The notes under the pieces: generated by a model | The model's input: only the letters and a program-made list of their open reading frames with translations | The model's database searches: none | Told to the model about the DNA's origin: nothing | Made by a program: the position numbers and the translations under genes | DNA from: Gordonibacter sp. An230 | GTDB lineage: Bacteria; Actinomycetota; Coriobacteriia; Coriobacteriales; Eggerthellaceae | Direction: 5' to 3' | Length of the DNA stretch: 64,000 nt | NCBI RefSeq assembly: GCF_002159915.1 | Contig: NZ_NFJP01000014.1 | Location: forward strand, 28,352 to 92,351 | In this document: in pieces, positions 24,303 to 32,103 of the stretch | Layout: every line of letters starts with the position of its first letter | Position numbering within the stretch: the stretch's first letter is position 1

Positions 24303-24737
24303 TCACTTGTCGTCCCTGCGGTCCCGCCTGGACTTCAAGCCGTACTTCCTGCAAAGCCGGCTGTTCCTCTGCCGCATCCGGTCGCGCTCGCGCCGTATCG
24401 CGGCCACGTCGGCATCGTCGGCCTTCTCCTCGCGCTCGGCCTGCAGCACCTCGTTGAAGGCCAGCTCCTCGTTCAGGTGCATGAGCTCGGTGCACTTGGG
24501 GCAAAGCCCGCTCTGCCTGTTCAGGCGCACGCCCACGACCCCGCACTCGGGGCACACCTGCTGCACGCGCAGGCTCACGTGGCACCGGCTCGCCTGGCTC
24601 TCGATGGAGCGCGTAGATCTGTCGGTGCCGCACTCGCGCAGCAAGGCATCGTGCACGGCCTCCACGCCCAGGTGCCCGTTGGCCCGCATCACGTCTATCT
24701 CCCGCGTGGTCCACTCGCGCCATTCCTTCGCGCTCAT
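24303..24737 (-). CDS. Phage zinc-ribbon protein
   Basis: A 144-residue protein beginning MSAKEWREWTTREIDVMRAN. The N-terminal half looks like a SANT/HTH-type helical domain (EIDVMRANGHLGVEAVHDAL), common in small phage proteins before the terminase. The middle carries a CPEC..LCPKC zinc ribbon. The C-terminus is a basic coiled coil (RRERDRMRQRNSRLCRKYG). It probably binds DNA, perhaps as a late-gene regulator or packaging helper. It lies between the replication and packaging modules, 107 bp before the small terminase, and its ribosome site GGGGGTG forms part of a hairpin. Confidence 0.65.
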   Translation of the reverse strand: MSAKEWREWTTREIDVMRANGHLGVEAVHDALLRECGTDRSTRSIESQASRCHVSLRVQQVCPECGVVGVRLNRQSGLCPKCTELMHLNEELAFNEVLQAEREEKADDADVAAIRRERDRMRQRNSRLCRKYGLKSRRDRRDDK

Positions 24738-24744
24738 CTGCGGC

Positions 24745-24913
24745 ACCCCCAAAAGGGGGTCGAAAAGGCTTTTCGGGGTCCAAGCCTCGCCGAGAGAGAG
24801 CGGGGTTGAGGGGTTGGGGCGCCTCGTCCCCAACCCTCATCCCCCTCTCTAAAAAGATTCCTATATATAAGGCTTTTTAGTGGGGGGTCTAAACCCAAAA
24901 TTTGGGGCTTTAG
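24745..24913. repeat. Cluster of four hairpins in the replication-packaging gap
   Basis: Within 180 bp lie: ACCCCC AAAA GGGGGT (24745-24760), overlapping the ribosome site of the zinc-ribbon gene; GAGGGGTTGGGG / CCCCAACCCTC (24808-24838); CTAAAAAG / CTTTTTAG around an AT-rich TATATATA core (24849-24880); and CTAAACCCAAA / TTTGGGGCTTTAG (24889-24913). They may combine a terminator for the primase-ATPase operon, translational control and possibly a phage replication origin; the AT-rich third hairpin is the best origin-like piece. Confidence 0.5.
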
Positions 24914-24917
24914 GGGG

Positions 24918-26216
24918 TCAGAGCGGAAGCGCATCCTGGCCCCCTTCGTCCTGTGCGGAGCCAGACCCCGACGGGCCCGAAGTTGCCGCATCATTCGAGG
25001 TCGTGCCGGAGGAGGCAGGCGCACCCGACGCGGCCGAAGTTGCCGCATCATTCGCGGGCCTGCGCACGATCGTCGCCTTCGTCGCCCCGCCGCCGCTTAT
25101 GCGCATGAAGCGCGTCGACTGGTCAACCCAGCGGTTCACGGTGGGCGCTGACCAGTTGAGCGCCGCCATCACCTCGTCGCGGAAGCACTCGGTGCCGTCT
25201 CCGATCAGCTTCTCGCACACGGCATCCAGGGAGGTGACCTTGCCAAGGTTCTCGGCCTCGGTGCGCAGCTTCCTGGCCTCGGACACGCCGCCGTAGTTGG
25301 GCTTGCAGTCCTCGAGCAACCCGGTTGAGTCCATGGTGTGCAGCGGGAAGGTGAACCAAAGGTCGAGCGGCGCCTTGGGCGGGAACTCTCGCAGCGTGAA
25401 GCTCATGCGCCAGCCGGTCAGGTGCTGCGTCTCGGCGAGCTTGTACGACTGCCGCGCCATCTCCAGCGTGCCCGGCTCCAACACGAGCTCGGTCATGTCG
25501 AGCACCGCGTCGGGCGCACGCCCGAACACGCCGGAGCCGCTGCCACGGTCGATGGCGGACTTCAATCCCTGCGCGCCCTTGCTGTGGTGGTGGCTGATGA
25601 CCACGGTGCAGCCCAGGTTCACGCAGATCTCGTCGAGCTTGGCGAAGAACTCTCGGATGTCCTTGGCGTTGTTCTCGTCGCCGTCCTGGACCATGTAGGC
25701 CGGGTCGATGATGACCATGCCGAAGTCGCCGGCCTTGCAGCGGCAGAAGAGCTCGGCCGTGATCTCCTCCAGGCCGCAGCTCTTGCCGCGCAGGGGCCAC
25801 ACGGTCAGGTTCTCCCGCACGACCTTCGCGTCGGCGCTCTTGGCGATGCTCACGGTGGAGATGCGCTTCTGCAGCGTGCGGTGGTCGGTCTCCAGGTCGA
25901 TGTAGAGCACCTTGCGCTGTGCGCATTTGAAGTCGATCCACCATCCGCCGGTCGCCACGCTCACAGCCAGGTTGATGAGGCCCCACGTCTTGTTCGCCTT
26001 GGAGGGCCCGGTAAGAAGCATCTTGTGCGTCTCCAGCAGCACGCCCTCCACGATCTCGGCCGGCATCTCGGGCAGCTCGGCGGGGATGACGATGGCCTGC
26101 TCGAATGCGGGCAGGCGCGAAGGTCCGTTTGTTGCCGCAATATCCTCGGAGACGACGGAGGCCGCGTCGTTCGCGGCCTCCACGTCGTGCATGTATGCTT
26201 CCTTGCTCACGCCCAT
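24918..26216 (-). CDS. AAA ATPase, RepA/RecA-like replicative helicase candidate
   Basis: A 432-residue protein with a RecA-type ATPase: Walker A LLTGPSKANKTW near 70, KVLYIDLETDHRT, Walker B MVIIDPAYMV and the sensor CTVVISHHHSKG. This matches the AAA_25/RepA-like group used by phages and plasmids as hexameric helicases beside a primase. After a helix-turn-helix-like segment (GTECFRDEVMAALNWSAPTV) the tail is low-complexity Ala/Ser/Gly with two NDAATS copies. Its ATG shares one base with the primase stop, so primase and ATPase are co-translated. Confidence 0.8.
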   Translation of the reverse strand: MGVSKEAYMHDVEAANDAASVVSEDIAATNGPSRLPAFEQAIVIPAELPEMPAEIVEGVLLETHKMLLTGPSKANKTWGLINLAVSVATGGWWIDFKCAQRKVLYIDLETDHRTLQKRISTVSIAKSADAKVVRENLTVWPLRGKSCGLEEITAELFCRCKAGDFGMVIIDPAYMVQDGDENNAKDIREFFAKLDEICVNLGCTVVISHHHSKGAQGLKSAIDRGSGSGVFGRAPDAVLDMTELVLEPGTLEMARQSYKLAETQHLTGWRMSFTLREFPPKAPLDLWFTFPLHTMDSTGLLEDCKPNYGGVSEARKLRTEAENLGKVTSLDAVCEKLIGDGTECFRDEVMAALNWSAPTVNRWVDQSTRFMRISGGGATKATIVRRPANDAATSAASGAPASSGTTSNDAATSGPSGSGSAQDEGGQDALPL

Positions 26217-27304
26217 CAGCGCCACCTCGTGTACCACAGCTTGTAACCGGTCGTGATCGAGGGGTCCCTCTGCTCGAAGTCCCACTCCTTGCCGCGCATG
26301 GCCATGAGGTACTCGTCGGCGTCCTTGGCGCCGTTCGGGTACGGCGGCATCACGGCATGGGGAACCTTGAGCATGTCGAGGTCGTGGCAGATCCTGTCGC
26401 GGGTCCTTCGCCCCTCGTCGTCCTCGTCCATGGCCACGGTGATCTTCTTGGGTCGAAGGTCAGGAGGCGTCGCATGGAGCACCTGCGCCAGGCGCTTGGC
26501 GTTCGACACGCCTCCCAGGGCCATCGTGTCGCCGCCGGTGATCTTCGCCAGCGCCATCGCGTCGATAAGCCCCTCGGTCACGTAGACCTGCTCGGCCGAG
26601 GCTGACAGGAGCCACTCGCACCAGAGCGGCGTCGCAATCCCGCGCGGCCGCCACTCCTTGTTCCGCGCGTCGCCGGGCCTGCAGACGGTGCGCACCATGC
26701 AGTAGTTGGCCGTCGAGAAGTCCTGGTTCCAGAACGGTATCGTGATGAAGCCGAATGCCTTGGGCTCGTAAACGCGGAACTCAGGCATGATCTCGCGCGG
26801 GTCGCGCGTGAATCCCAGCCCGAAGGTGGCGGCGTCGCCGTCGTCCAAGCCGCGCCAGCGCAGGTAGCGCCGGCCGATGTCGTTCTCTGCGCAGTAGAGC
26901 TGGCCGAACGCGGTGCCGCACGCCTCTGCGCAGTCGGCGCCGCCCGCCTCGCGAGGAGGGTCGAACAGCGGCCGGGGCTTGCGCTTTGGCCTCTGTCTCG
27001 GCTTTCGCGGCCCGTCATCCTCGTCGAGTCGGTACCCGACGATCTCGGCGACCTTGCGCGCCTGCTCGGCGAAGCCCGTGATGCCGTAGAGCAGCTCCAT
27101 GAGCTTGAAGACGTCGAACGTCTTGCCGCAGCCGAAGCAGTGCACGGTGTTGTCGTTGGCGTAGTAGTGCGCCGACGGGTCGCGGTCGTCATGGTCCGGC
27201 AGCGGGCAGCGGAACGACCGGCGCAGGTCCGTTATGCCGAACAGGATCTCGAGCACCTCGGGCATCGAAGCCCGCAGCGCCTCCTTGTCGGTTTCGGTGA
27301 TCAT
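26216..27304 (-). CDS. DnaG-type phage primase
   Basis: A 362-residue protein. The N-terminus has a CHC2-like zinc finger (FRCPLPDHDD.., then VHCFGCGKTFDV). After a basic linker (RKPRQRPKRKPRP) comes a Toprim domain with YVTEGLIDAMAL and VAMDEDDEG acidic residues. It makes RNA primers for phage replication together with the downstream ATPase. ATG at 27304 is chosen for its GGGAGGTG site. The C-terminal helicase-interaction domain of host DnaG is missing, as usual in phages. Confidence 0.88.
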   Translation of the reverse strand: MITETDKEALRASMPEVLEILFGITDLRRSFRCPLPDHDDRDPSAHYYANDNTVHCFGCGKTFDVFKLMELLYGITGFAEQARKVAEIVGYRLDEDDGPRKPRQRPKRKPRPLFDPPREAGGADCAEACGTAFGQLYCAENDIGRRYLRWRGLDDGDAATFGLGFTRDPREIMPEFRVYEPKAFGFITIPFWNQDFSTANYCMVRTVCRPGDARNKEWRPRGIATPLWCEWLLSASAEQVYVTEGLIDAMALAKITGGDTMALGGVSNAKRLAQVLHATPPDLRPKKITVAMDEDDEGRRTRDRICHDLDMLKVPHAVMPPYPNGAKDADEYLMAMRGKEWDFEQRDPSITTGYKLWYTRWR

Positions 27305-27443
27305 CGGCGCACCTCCCTCGTTTTGGGGAAGTTGCCGCAAGGTCTATAATCCCTCGCACAGAGCGCAACGCTCTGACCATCGGTGGCCCGCAGCCTGCTA
27401 TCCGCCAAGATTCCGGCTGTGGGTCGCCACTTGTTAAAGGCCG

Positions 27444-27668
27444 TCACATCTGGCCTCCCTCCTCGTCGCATTCCTCGAAGAGCTCGCGCCAGTCGCCAGC
27501 CCAGCCCACGGCTGCGGCTATGGCGCGTCCCCGTTTCGGGTAGGGCGGCTCCAGGCCCCGCACGATGCGCGACACGGCAGGCCGGGAAATGCCCGTCTTC
27601 CTCGCGATCATCGCCTGGGTGCCCCGCTTCTCGCAGATCCGCCCTATGCGCAGCGTGCGCTCGCTCAC
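27444..27668 (-). CDS. Small HTH regulator
   Basis: A 74-residue protein, GTG start overlapping the upstream stop (GTGA). It has a helix-turn-helix in MIARKTGISRPAVSRIVRGL and an acidic C-terminus ending EECDEEGGQM. It is likely an early phage regulator of Cro type, transcribed leftward with the excisionase-like gene. The next 139 bp before the primase gene hold no other gene. Confidence 0.65.
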   Translation of the reverse strand: MSERTLRIGRICEKRGTQAMIARKTGISRPAVSRIVRGLEPPYPKRGRAIAAAVGWAGDWRELFEECDEEGGQM

Positions 27669-27874
27669 TGGTCCACCTTCTCGCCGAAGAGAAGGCCCTC
27701 CTTGGTGTTCGCGAAGACGGCGTCGCGGCAGATGCGCCAGCGCCCGTTCACCTTGTCTGCGGGGATGCGGCCCTCGAGGATGCCGCGCCGGATCGAGTTC
27801 ACGTGCTCTCCGGTCACCTGCGCCAGCTGCTGCGGTGTCAGGAACAGTGGCAGGTCGTCGAACTTGTTACCCAT
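27665..27874 (-). CDS. Excisionase-like HTH protein
   Basis: A 69-residue protein with the MerR/excisionase-type winged helix pattern: LFLTPQQLAQVTGEHVNSIR, then GRIPADKVNGRWRICRDAVF. Size and position as first gene leftward from the lysogeny switch fit an excisionase or early activator. ATG 27874 follows AAAGGAAG. It would counteract the integrase or start the lytic programme; which of the two cannot be told from sequence. Confidence 0.65.
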   Translation of the reverse strand: MGNKFDDLPLFLTPQQLAQVTGEHVNSIRRGILEGRIPADKVNGRWRICRDAVFANTKEGLLFGEKVDQ

Positions 27875-28162
27875 GGTTCTTCCTTTCGTCGAAACGGTCC
27901 TTTCTAGCTGCGTGCCGCCGCCCCAGTCGGTCGTTCCGGTGCTCACCGTGGAACTCCGATTCGCTCTGATGCGTCGGCGGGCCATAGAGTAGCACAAGAA
28001 ATCCCACCACGGCTAACATGAATTGATAAATGTGGTAATATTGACCCAAGAGCATTGTCTGTTTCGTTGCATGGTGGTATGATTCGTTGCGTAGTGTTGA
28101 ACCGTTCACCCGACGAGTCGCACCGCTCCACCACAGAACGTACACATTGGGAGGACTAGGAA
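27875..28162. promoter_or_regulatory. Lysogeny/early control region
   Basis: A 288-bp gap between divergent regulators. A clear rightward promoter is TTGTCT (28055-28060), 17 bp, TATGAT (28078-28083), for the XRE regulator. Two copies of TTTCGTTGC / ATTCGTTGC (28062-28070 and 28082-28090) flank its -10 box and may be operators. The stretch around 28010-28050 is AT-rich. No convincing leftward promoter was found, though one is expected. Confidence 0.55.
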
Positions 28163-28927
28163 ATGGCGAAGAGCATCAAGGACCTGAGGCAGGAGAAGGG
28201 CTACCGCAGCGCCCGAGAGTTCGCCGACGCGCTGGGCATCGCGACGTCCAGCATGTCCCGCTACGACCGCGACCCTGAGACGATTCCGCTCAAGCACGCG
28301 TGGGCCATGGCAGACCTGCTTGACTGCTCCATCGACGAGGTCGTGGGCCGAGAACAAGTTACAGCTGGTCGCAATGAACTGCAGGAGTTCTACGATGGGC
28401 TCTCACGTGAAGGCAAGGCTCTCTTCGATGAATTCAAGGAGTTCGTCGCGATGAAGGAGGAGCGTGCAAAGAAGAGCGCACAGGACGCAGACGACAAGAA
28501 GTACGAACGCCTGGCGATGCTGTACGAGCGCATGTTCACCCAGGCAATCCTCAACCGCATGGACCCAGATGACTTCGTGGTATTCGAACAGCCATGGATG
28601 ATGCGCGACGGCATTGCCGCACTCGTGGAAGAGAAGGTCGAGGAATCGCGCTACAAGAGCGCCCAGCGTTTCGCAAAGAAGGAAATCGCTCGCATGAAGA
28701 GCACCGGAGAGTATAACGAGCCCATCGAGGACGTCACCGCCGAGATCGGCGACCCAGACTACGACATGGCGCTTGAGTACTACCTTGTCCACGTTGCCCT
28801 CGACCATGACGAGGCGTTTGAAGGAAGCGTAAAGGAGGTGACGGAGAAGGTCATGGCAGCCTATGACAGGATGCACCCGGAGGAAGAGCACGGAAGCGTG
28901 TTCTATTCGGTGCTGCAAATGCCGTAA
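28163..28927 (+). CDS. XRE-family phage repressor
   Basis: A 254-residue protein. The N-terminal HTH reads IKDLRQEKGYRSAREFADAL and GIATSSMSRYDRDPETIPL, followed by a dimer-type segment CSIDEVVGREQ and a long acidic helical C-terminus (EEKVEESRYKSAQRFAKKEI, EYYLVHVALDHDEAFEG) that matches no peptidase: there is no LexA-type Ser/Lys pair, so induction would not be by RecA-driven self-cleavage. It starts the + strand lysogeny operon. A second XRE gene downstream is a shortened paralogue. Confidence 0.75.
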   Translation: MAKSIKDLRQEKGYRSAREFADALGIATSSMSRYDRDPETIPLKHAWAMADLLDCSIDEVVGREQVTAGRNELQEFYDGLSREGKALFDEFKEFVAMKEERAKKSAQDADDKKYERLAMLYERMFTQAILNRMDPDDFVVFEQPWMMRDGIAALVEEKVEESRYKSAQRFAKKEIARMKSTGEYNEPIEDVTAEIGDPDYDMALEYYLVHVALDHDEAFEGSVKEVTEKVMAAYDRMHPEEEHGSVFYSVLQMP

Positions 28928-28941
28928 GCGCAAACCAAATT

Positions 28942-28973
28942 GGCCCCGCAAGTGGTGGCACACCTGCAGGGCC
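28942..28973. terminator. Hairpin between the two XRE genes
   Basis: GGCCC..GCA.GTG pairs with CAC..TGC.GGGCC around a 4-nt loop, with two small internal mismatches. There is no T-tract, so it may be a weak terminator or an mRNA processing/stability element that separates expression of the first regulator from the second regulator and integrase. Confidence 0.4.
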
Positions 28974-29015
28974 GGTGTCCAACTAGATCGCAGCTAGAAA
29001 GGACGGTGTCATTAT

Positions 29016-29402
29016 ATGGCATCCAACACCCGCATGGACAGCGCCCAGGCGCCTGTCCGCACTAATTCCCCCTTGGCGGAGCTCCGCAAGGCGGCGGGCT
29101 ACCGCAGCAGCAGGGACTTCGCGGCCGTGCTCGGCATCCCCGCGACCACCTACTCGCGCTACGAGCGCACCCTCGCAGACCCCGACAGCGGCATCCCGCT
29201 TCGCGCCGCGTGGGCCATCGCAGACAAGCTCCACTGCTCCATCGACGCGGTCGTGGGCCGCGACGAGGCCGTGGGCGACGAGGGCCGCGACCTCAACGCC
29301 GCGTACCGCACCCTTAGCGACGGCGGCAAGGAGCGCTTCGACGAGTACCTGCAGTTCCTGGCCTTCCGCGACCAGCTCATCGCGACCCAGCAGGGCAGGT
29401 GA
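29016..29402 (+). CDS. Short XRE-family regulator, paralogue of the first
   Basis: A 128-residue protein whose core (LRKAAGYRSSRDFAAVLGIP, SRYERTL, AAWAIADKLHCSIDAVVGRD) aligns closely with the upstream regulator, as does the following LSDGGKERFDEYLQFLAF with LSREGKALFDEFKEFVAM. It lacks the long C-terminal domain. A tandem duplication with loss of the tail is the simplest reading. Its stop overlaps a GTG just before the integrase start, so it is co-translated with integrase and may control integration. Confidence 0.75.
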   Translation: MASNTRMDSAQAPVRTNSPLAELRKAAGYRSSRDFAAVLGIPATTYSRYERTLADPDSGIPLRAAWAIADKLHCSIDAVVGRDEAVGDEGRDLNAAYRTLSDGGKERFDEYLQFLAFRDQLIATQQGR

Positions 29403-29407
29403 TCGGT

Positions 29408-30673
29408 ATGGCTGAGAAGACCAACGGCAAGGGAAGCATCTACCAGCTCGACAAGGGCAAGGACGGCAAGAAGCCCAAGAGCAAGTGCCGCAAGTGGCGC
29501 CTGGTCGTGTCGCTCGGCAAGGACCCGCACACCGGCAAGTACCGCCAGAAGGCCAAGAACTTCAACGGCACCTACACCCAGGCACAGCGCGAGCTGCGCG
29601 CGTTCGTCGCCCAGATCGAGGGCGGCAACCTCGTCAAGCGAAACGGCTGGACCTTCAACAGCTACGCCAAGCACTACGTCGACACCCGCGTGGCCGCCGG
29701 CGAGATCCAGGAGCGCACGGCAAACAGCCTGCGCGGCACGCTCAGGGCCCTGGGCTACCGCATCGGCGAGCTCAGGCTGCAGGAGATCACGCCCGAGATC
29801 ATCGAGGCGGCCTACATCGACCTGCGCGCCGGCGAGAGCCTGTCCGGCAAGCCTCTGTCGGGCCGCACGCTCTACAACATCAACCTCAGCGCGTACCTCA
29901 TGTTCCAGAGCGCCAAGGAGAAGGGCATCGTGGGCGAGAACCCGCTCGAGAAGGTGCCCATGCCCAAGAAGGACACCAAGGAGAAGGAATCGCTCACGGC
30001 CGCCGCCTACAGCGCCCTTATCTCAGCGCTCGACCCGGCCGAGCGCTTCCAGTGCGCCGTGCTGCTCTGCGCGACGCTGGGCCTTCGCCGTAGCGAGTCG
30101 CTGGGCCTCTCCTGGGGCGACGTGGACTTCGCCAACGGCACCGTGAATGTGCACGCGTCGACCGACGACCACGCGGGCCTCAAGGAGCCCAAGACCGAGG
30201 CCGGCTTCCGCCTGCTGCCCATGCCCGAGCAGCTGGCCGCCGCGATCATGAGGCGCAAGGAGGCCGTCATGCCCTCGCTCATCAAGTACCATCCGGATCT
30301 CGTCTTCCGCGTGCTTTCCACCGACAGCGAGCGCCCGGCGGGCTGCGTAGAGATCGACGGCAAGTACTACGACGTCGACGGCAAGGTGGCCGTCTGCTGC
30401 GACGACGACGGCGAGCGCCCGCTGCCCGACAGCCTCTCCCGCTGGTGGGCACGCCACCGCAAGGACTACGGACTCGAGGGATGGACGCTGCACGGGCTGC
30501 GCCACACGTTCCTGAGCCTCGCCGCCGCCCAGGGCGTGCACCCTTCGGTGATGATGCGCCTGGCCGGGCACAAGAACCCGAACATCACGATGAAGATCTA
30601 CACGCACGTCAACATGGAGTCCAAGCGCGAGGCCATGGACGCCATGCAGGCTGCGTACATGCTGGCAGGGTAG
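29408..30673 (+). CDS. int: Tyrosine-type phage integrase
   Basis: A 421-residue recombinase. Domains: a basic N-terminal arm-binding region (GKGSIYQLDKGKDGKKPKSK), a SAM-like core-binding domain from about 80 to 170, and the catalytic domain with TLGLRRSESLGLSWGDVD (first Arg), HGLRHTFLSLAA (HxxR), LAGHKNPNIT (second His) and the Tyr in MKIYTHV. All catalytic residues are present. ATG 29408 is preferred to the GTG at 29399. It marks the right end of the prophage, and the attachment site should lie in the following 200 bp. Confidence 0.92.
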   Translation: MAEKTNGKGSIYQLDKGKDGKKPKSKCRKWRLVVSLGKDPHTGKYRQKAKNFNGTYTQAQRELRAFVAQIEGGNLVKRNGWTFNSYAKHYVDTRVAAGEIQERTANSLRGTLRALGYRIGELRLQEITPEIIEAAYIDLRAGESLSGKPLSGRTLYNINLSAYLMFQSAKEKGIVGENPLEKVPMPKKDTKEKESLTAAAYSALISALDPAERFQCAVLLCATLGLRRSESLGLSWGDVDFANGTVNVHASTDDHAGLKEPKTEAGFRLLPMPEQLAAAIMRRKEAVMPSLIKYHPDLVFRVLSTDSERPAGCVEIDGKYYDVDGKVAVCCDDDGERPLPDSLSRWWARHRKDYGLEGWTLHGLRHTFLSLAAAQGVHPSVMMRLAGHKNPNITMKIYTHVNMESKREAMDAMQAAYMLAG

Positions 30674-30775
30674 TAAAATGGTGCGAAGTGATGCGGGCGT
30701 GGAGCGGGCACAATTCTTGATTCTTTCTTTACTGGAAGGATGCAGGCAGACGGCCCGAACCAAGAAACAAGCCAT

Positions 30776-31114
30776 CTACCTGCATCGTTGTAAGTGGGAT
30801 TCAGTTACAATCCCAAGTGTACAAAGGGGTCTGTCCCCGTTGTATATGCCGCTGAGGATGAGGGTCCCAGTATCTGACTCGTATTTATAATTAAGACTAC
30901 CCCAGCTTTTGCTTACGTCGCCGAGCTCGCTTCGATCCTCTCGTTCTGCGATTCCGCTGTCCTTCTCTGGGGCCTTCTCGACACCCGATGCAAGTCCGGC
31001 TGACGCGTCGCTTGGAATCTCGTCGCTTGCAGCTTGTGCTAAAGCGGCTGTGGGAATGCCGTTGAGCATCAGCATCGAAGTCGCCGCTATGGAAACCACC
31101 CATCTCTTGTTCAT
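30776..31114 (-). pseudogene. Surface protein gene cut at the prophage edge (5' part)
   Basis: The frame starts at ATG 31114 behind GAGAGGAAG and encodes a signal peptide (MNKRWVVSIAATSMLMLNGI..ALAQA). An acidic Ser/Ala linker follows, then SWGSLNYKYESDTGTLILSG, a motif familiar from the repeat modules of leucine-rich-repeat (BspA-like) surface proteins. After SG the sequence turns into GIYNGDRPLCTLG, which is the junction repeat, and stops at residue 112. The rest of the gene is expected beyond the other end of the prophage if the phage integrated here. A short secreted peptide could still be made. Confidence 0.6.
30820..30844. repeat. Inverted repeat at the prophage-host junction
   Basis: TACAA.GGGG and CCCC.TTGTA flank a 5-nt spacer. 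A second weaker pair, TGGGATT/AATCCCA, lies just left at 30794-30814. The reading frame of the truncated surface protein loses family resemblance exactly here. Either this is part of the attachment site or an older repeat element inserted at the same point. Confidence 0.45.
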
Positions 31115-31501
31115 GCGCTTCCTCTCATAATGCGATTTGCCTGCGATTAGTGTTAAGGTTCGTGGCGTGGAATACCTAGTTGGTACAATTGTAATCAAAA
31201 TCATCTTACTTTTCCACAGAAAAGAGGCGGAAAGAGCCGTATCAGGTGCCATTGCGCATGCGTTCGAGGGCAGTCGTGCGGATTGTAGGCTCTGCGCTTG
31301 ATTTTGCGGGTTTAAGCGGGGCTGCAAGATTCTTCCAAATCGGCCTTGATTCGTGTTTTCCGGTTGGCAATAGGGTTGCATATGACGAAGAATCGACAGC
31401 CGGCAAGAGAGAAGGTGCGGTATCTTAGAGTTTGCGCGGATCGCGAGTGCATTCGCATGCGTTACGACGAAGCGCGTCTCCTTTCCGGCGTTGGCTGCTG
31501 A
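31115..31501. other. Upstream region of the truncated gene, no gene seen
   Basis: This 387-bp stretch has moderate GC, with an AT-rich block around 31185-31215 that includes a possible leftward -35 (TTGATT) for the truncated surface protein gene. No open frame here shows recognisable protein character. Confidence 0.4.
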
Positions 31502-31859
31502 GGAGGCGATGGGTATCCGGCATTCGATGCCTGCAACGGAAAGAAGGTCGAAGAGTTCCTCCCGATTCAGCTCGTGGACGACGCGAACGCCATGCTCCAC
31601 ACCAACCCGGACAACTCTGTCGCGCCCTCTCTCAGTATCGGGGCGGGCACGCTCGCGGGCGCGTAGAGCGTCTCGATGTTTGTCGACGGCGGCTGCGTTC
31701 GCGACGGCATCGGAAGGCCAACGCTCGCTCTACCGGTCGATGCGGCGCACAACGGCCATCGGGTGACTGCTTGGCACTTCCATGCCGATAGCCCATCACC
31801 TCGGAGCACGTCGTCGCAAGGGGCGTTCTGCGTCCTTCTCAGTTAGCGACCTGCCTTTC

Positions 31860-31877
31860 TTTTTTTTGGGGGGGGGG
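31860..31877 (+). repeat. T8G10 homopolymer tract
   Basis: Eight T are followed directly by ten G, nine bases before the ATG at 31885. Long G runs are classic slipped-strand sites. Here it lies between the decayed reading frame and the anchor frame. It may be a relic of phase variation, a mutational hot spot, or a sequencing/assembly problem. Confidence 0.7.
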
Positions 31878-31884
31878 TGGCGAA

Positions 31885-32034
31885 ATGATCGGGACAGCCA
31901 TTTCCAGCGTGGTCGAGGAAGGGCTGGCTCAGATGGGTGACGCCGCCTTCCCGCTCATTGTCGCTGCGACATCCGGTGTTGTTTTGGCCGGTATGGGCAT
32001 TCTCGTTGCTCGCCGCAAGGGGTCGGAAGAGTGA
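31885..32034 (+). CDS. 49-aa anchor-like peptide, possibly a pseudogene tail
   Basis: From ATG: MIGTAISSVVEEGLAQMGDA, then one membrane span (AAFPLIVAATSGVVLAGMGI) and the tail LVARRKGSEE. It may be translated alone, since the G-rich run ends GGTGGCGA ahead of the ATG, but the layout is that of a C-terminal sorting signal with Met in place of Thr in an LAQTG-type motif. I regard an independent gene as less likely than the end of the decayed surface protein. Confidence 0.35.
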   Translation: MIGTAISSVVEEGLAQMGDAAFPLIVAATSGVVLAGMGILVARRKGSEE

Positions 32035-32079
32035 TTGCTCGAAGCGCTTTCCCGCATTCCGATTTTTCGCCGAGGGGAG

Positions 32080-32103
32080 GCAGGCCAAATGCCTGCCCTT
32101 TTT
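32080..32103 (+). terminator. Intrinsic terminator
   Basis: GGCAGG CCAAATG CCTGCC followed by CTTTTTC. This is a good Rho-independent terminator in + orientation, 46 bp after the anchor-like frame, which supports that the decayed region was once a + strand gene. Confidence 0.75.

Larger units (their letters stand above)
1..30844. mobile_element. Prophage, right-hand part
   Basis: A prophage is recognised from integrase, lysogeny regulators, primase, terminase, portal, scaffold, capsid, connector and tail genes in a nearly continuous - strand series. The integrase (29408-30673) marks the right edge. The left end, with lysis genes and the other attachment site, lies outside the window. The right border is placed near 30820-30844, where a short inverted repeat meets a truncated host-type surface-protein gene; the exact attachment core cannot be set without the other end. 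Several cargo blocks interrupt the usual SPP1/A118-like gene order. Confidence 0.85.
31502..32034 (+). pseudogene. Decayed C-terminal half of a surface protein
   Basis: One frame (31502-31846) reads DGYPAFDACNGKKVEEFLPI, then a stop at 31664, then SVSMFVDGGCVRDGIGRPTL and HRVTAWHFHADSP before another stop. A different frame after 31885 gives LAQMGDAAFPLIVAATSGVV and the tail ARRKGSEE, a hydrophobic anchor with a positive end. VTAWHFHAD followed by a sorting-type tail is the expected order for the end of a Coriobacteriia-type wall protein. At least one nonsense change and one frame change separate the parts, so the gene is dead unless slippage restores it. Confidence 0.55.

Noticed and set aside
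21541..24310. GCGTCACAA motif seen at about 1634, 21546 and 24232
   Set aside because: Only three copies, with no fixed distance to starts and no symmetry; chance cannot be excluded.
30674..30850. tRNA gene as the prophage attachment site
   Set aside because: No cloverleaf or TPsiC-type GGTTCGA word was found next to the integrase; the junction lies in a protein-coding gene instead.
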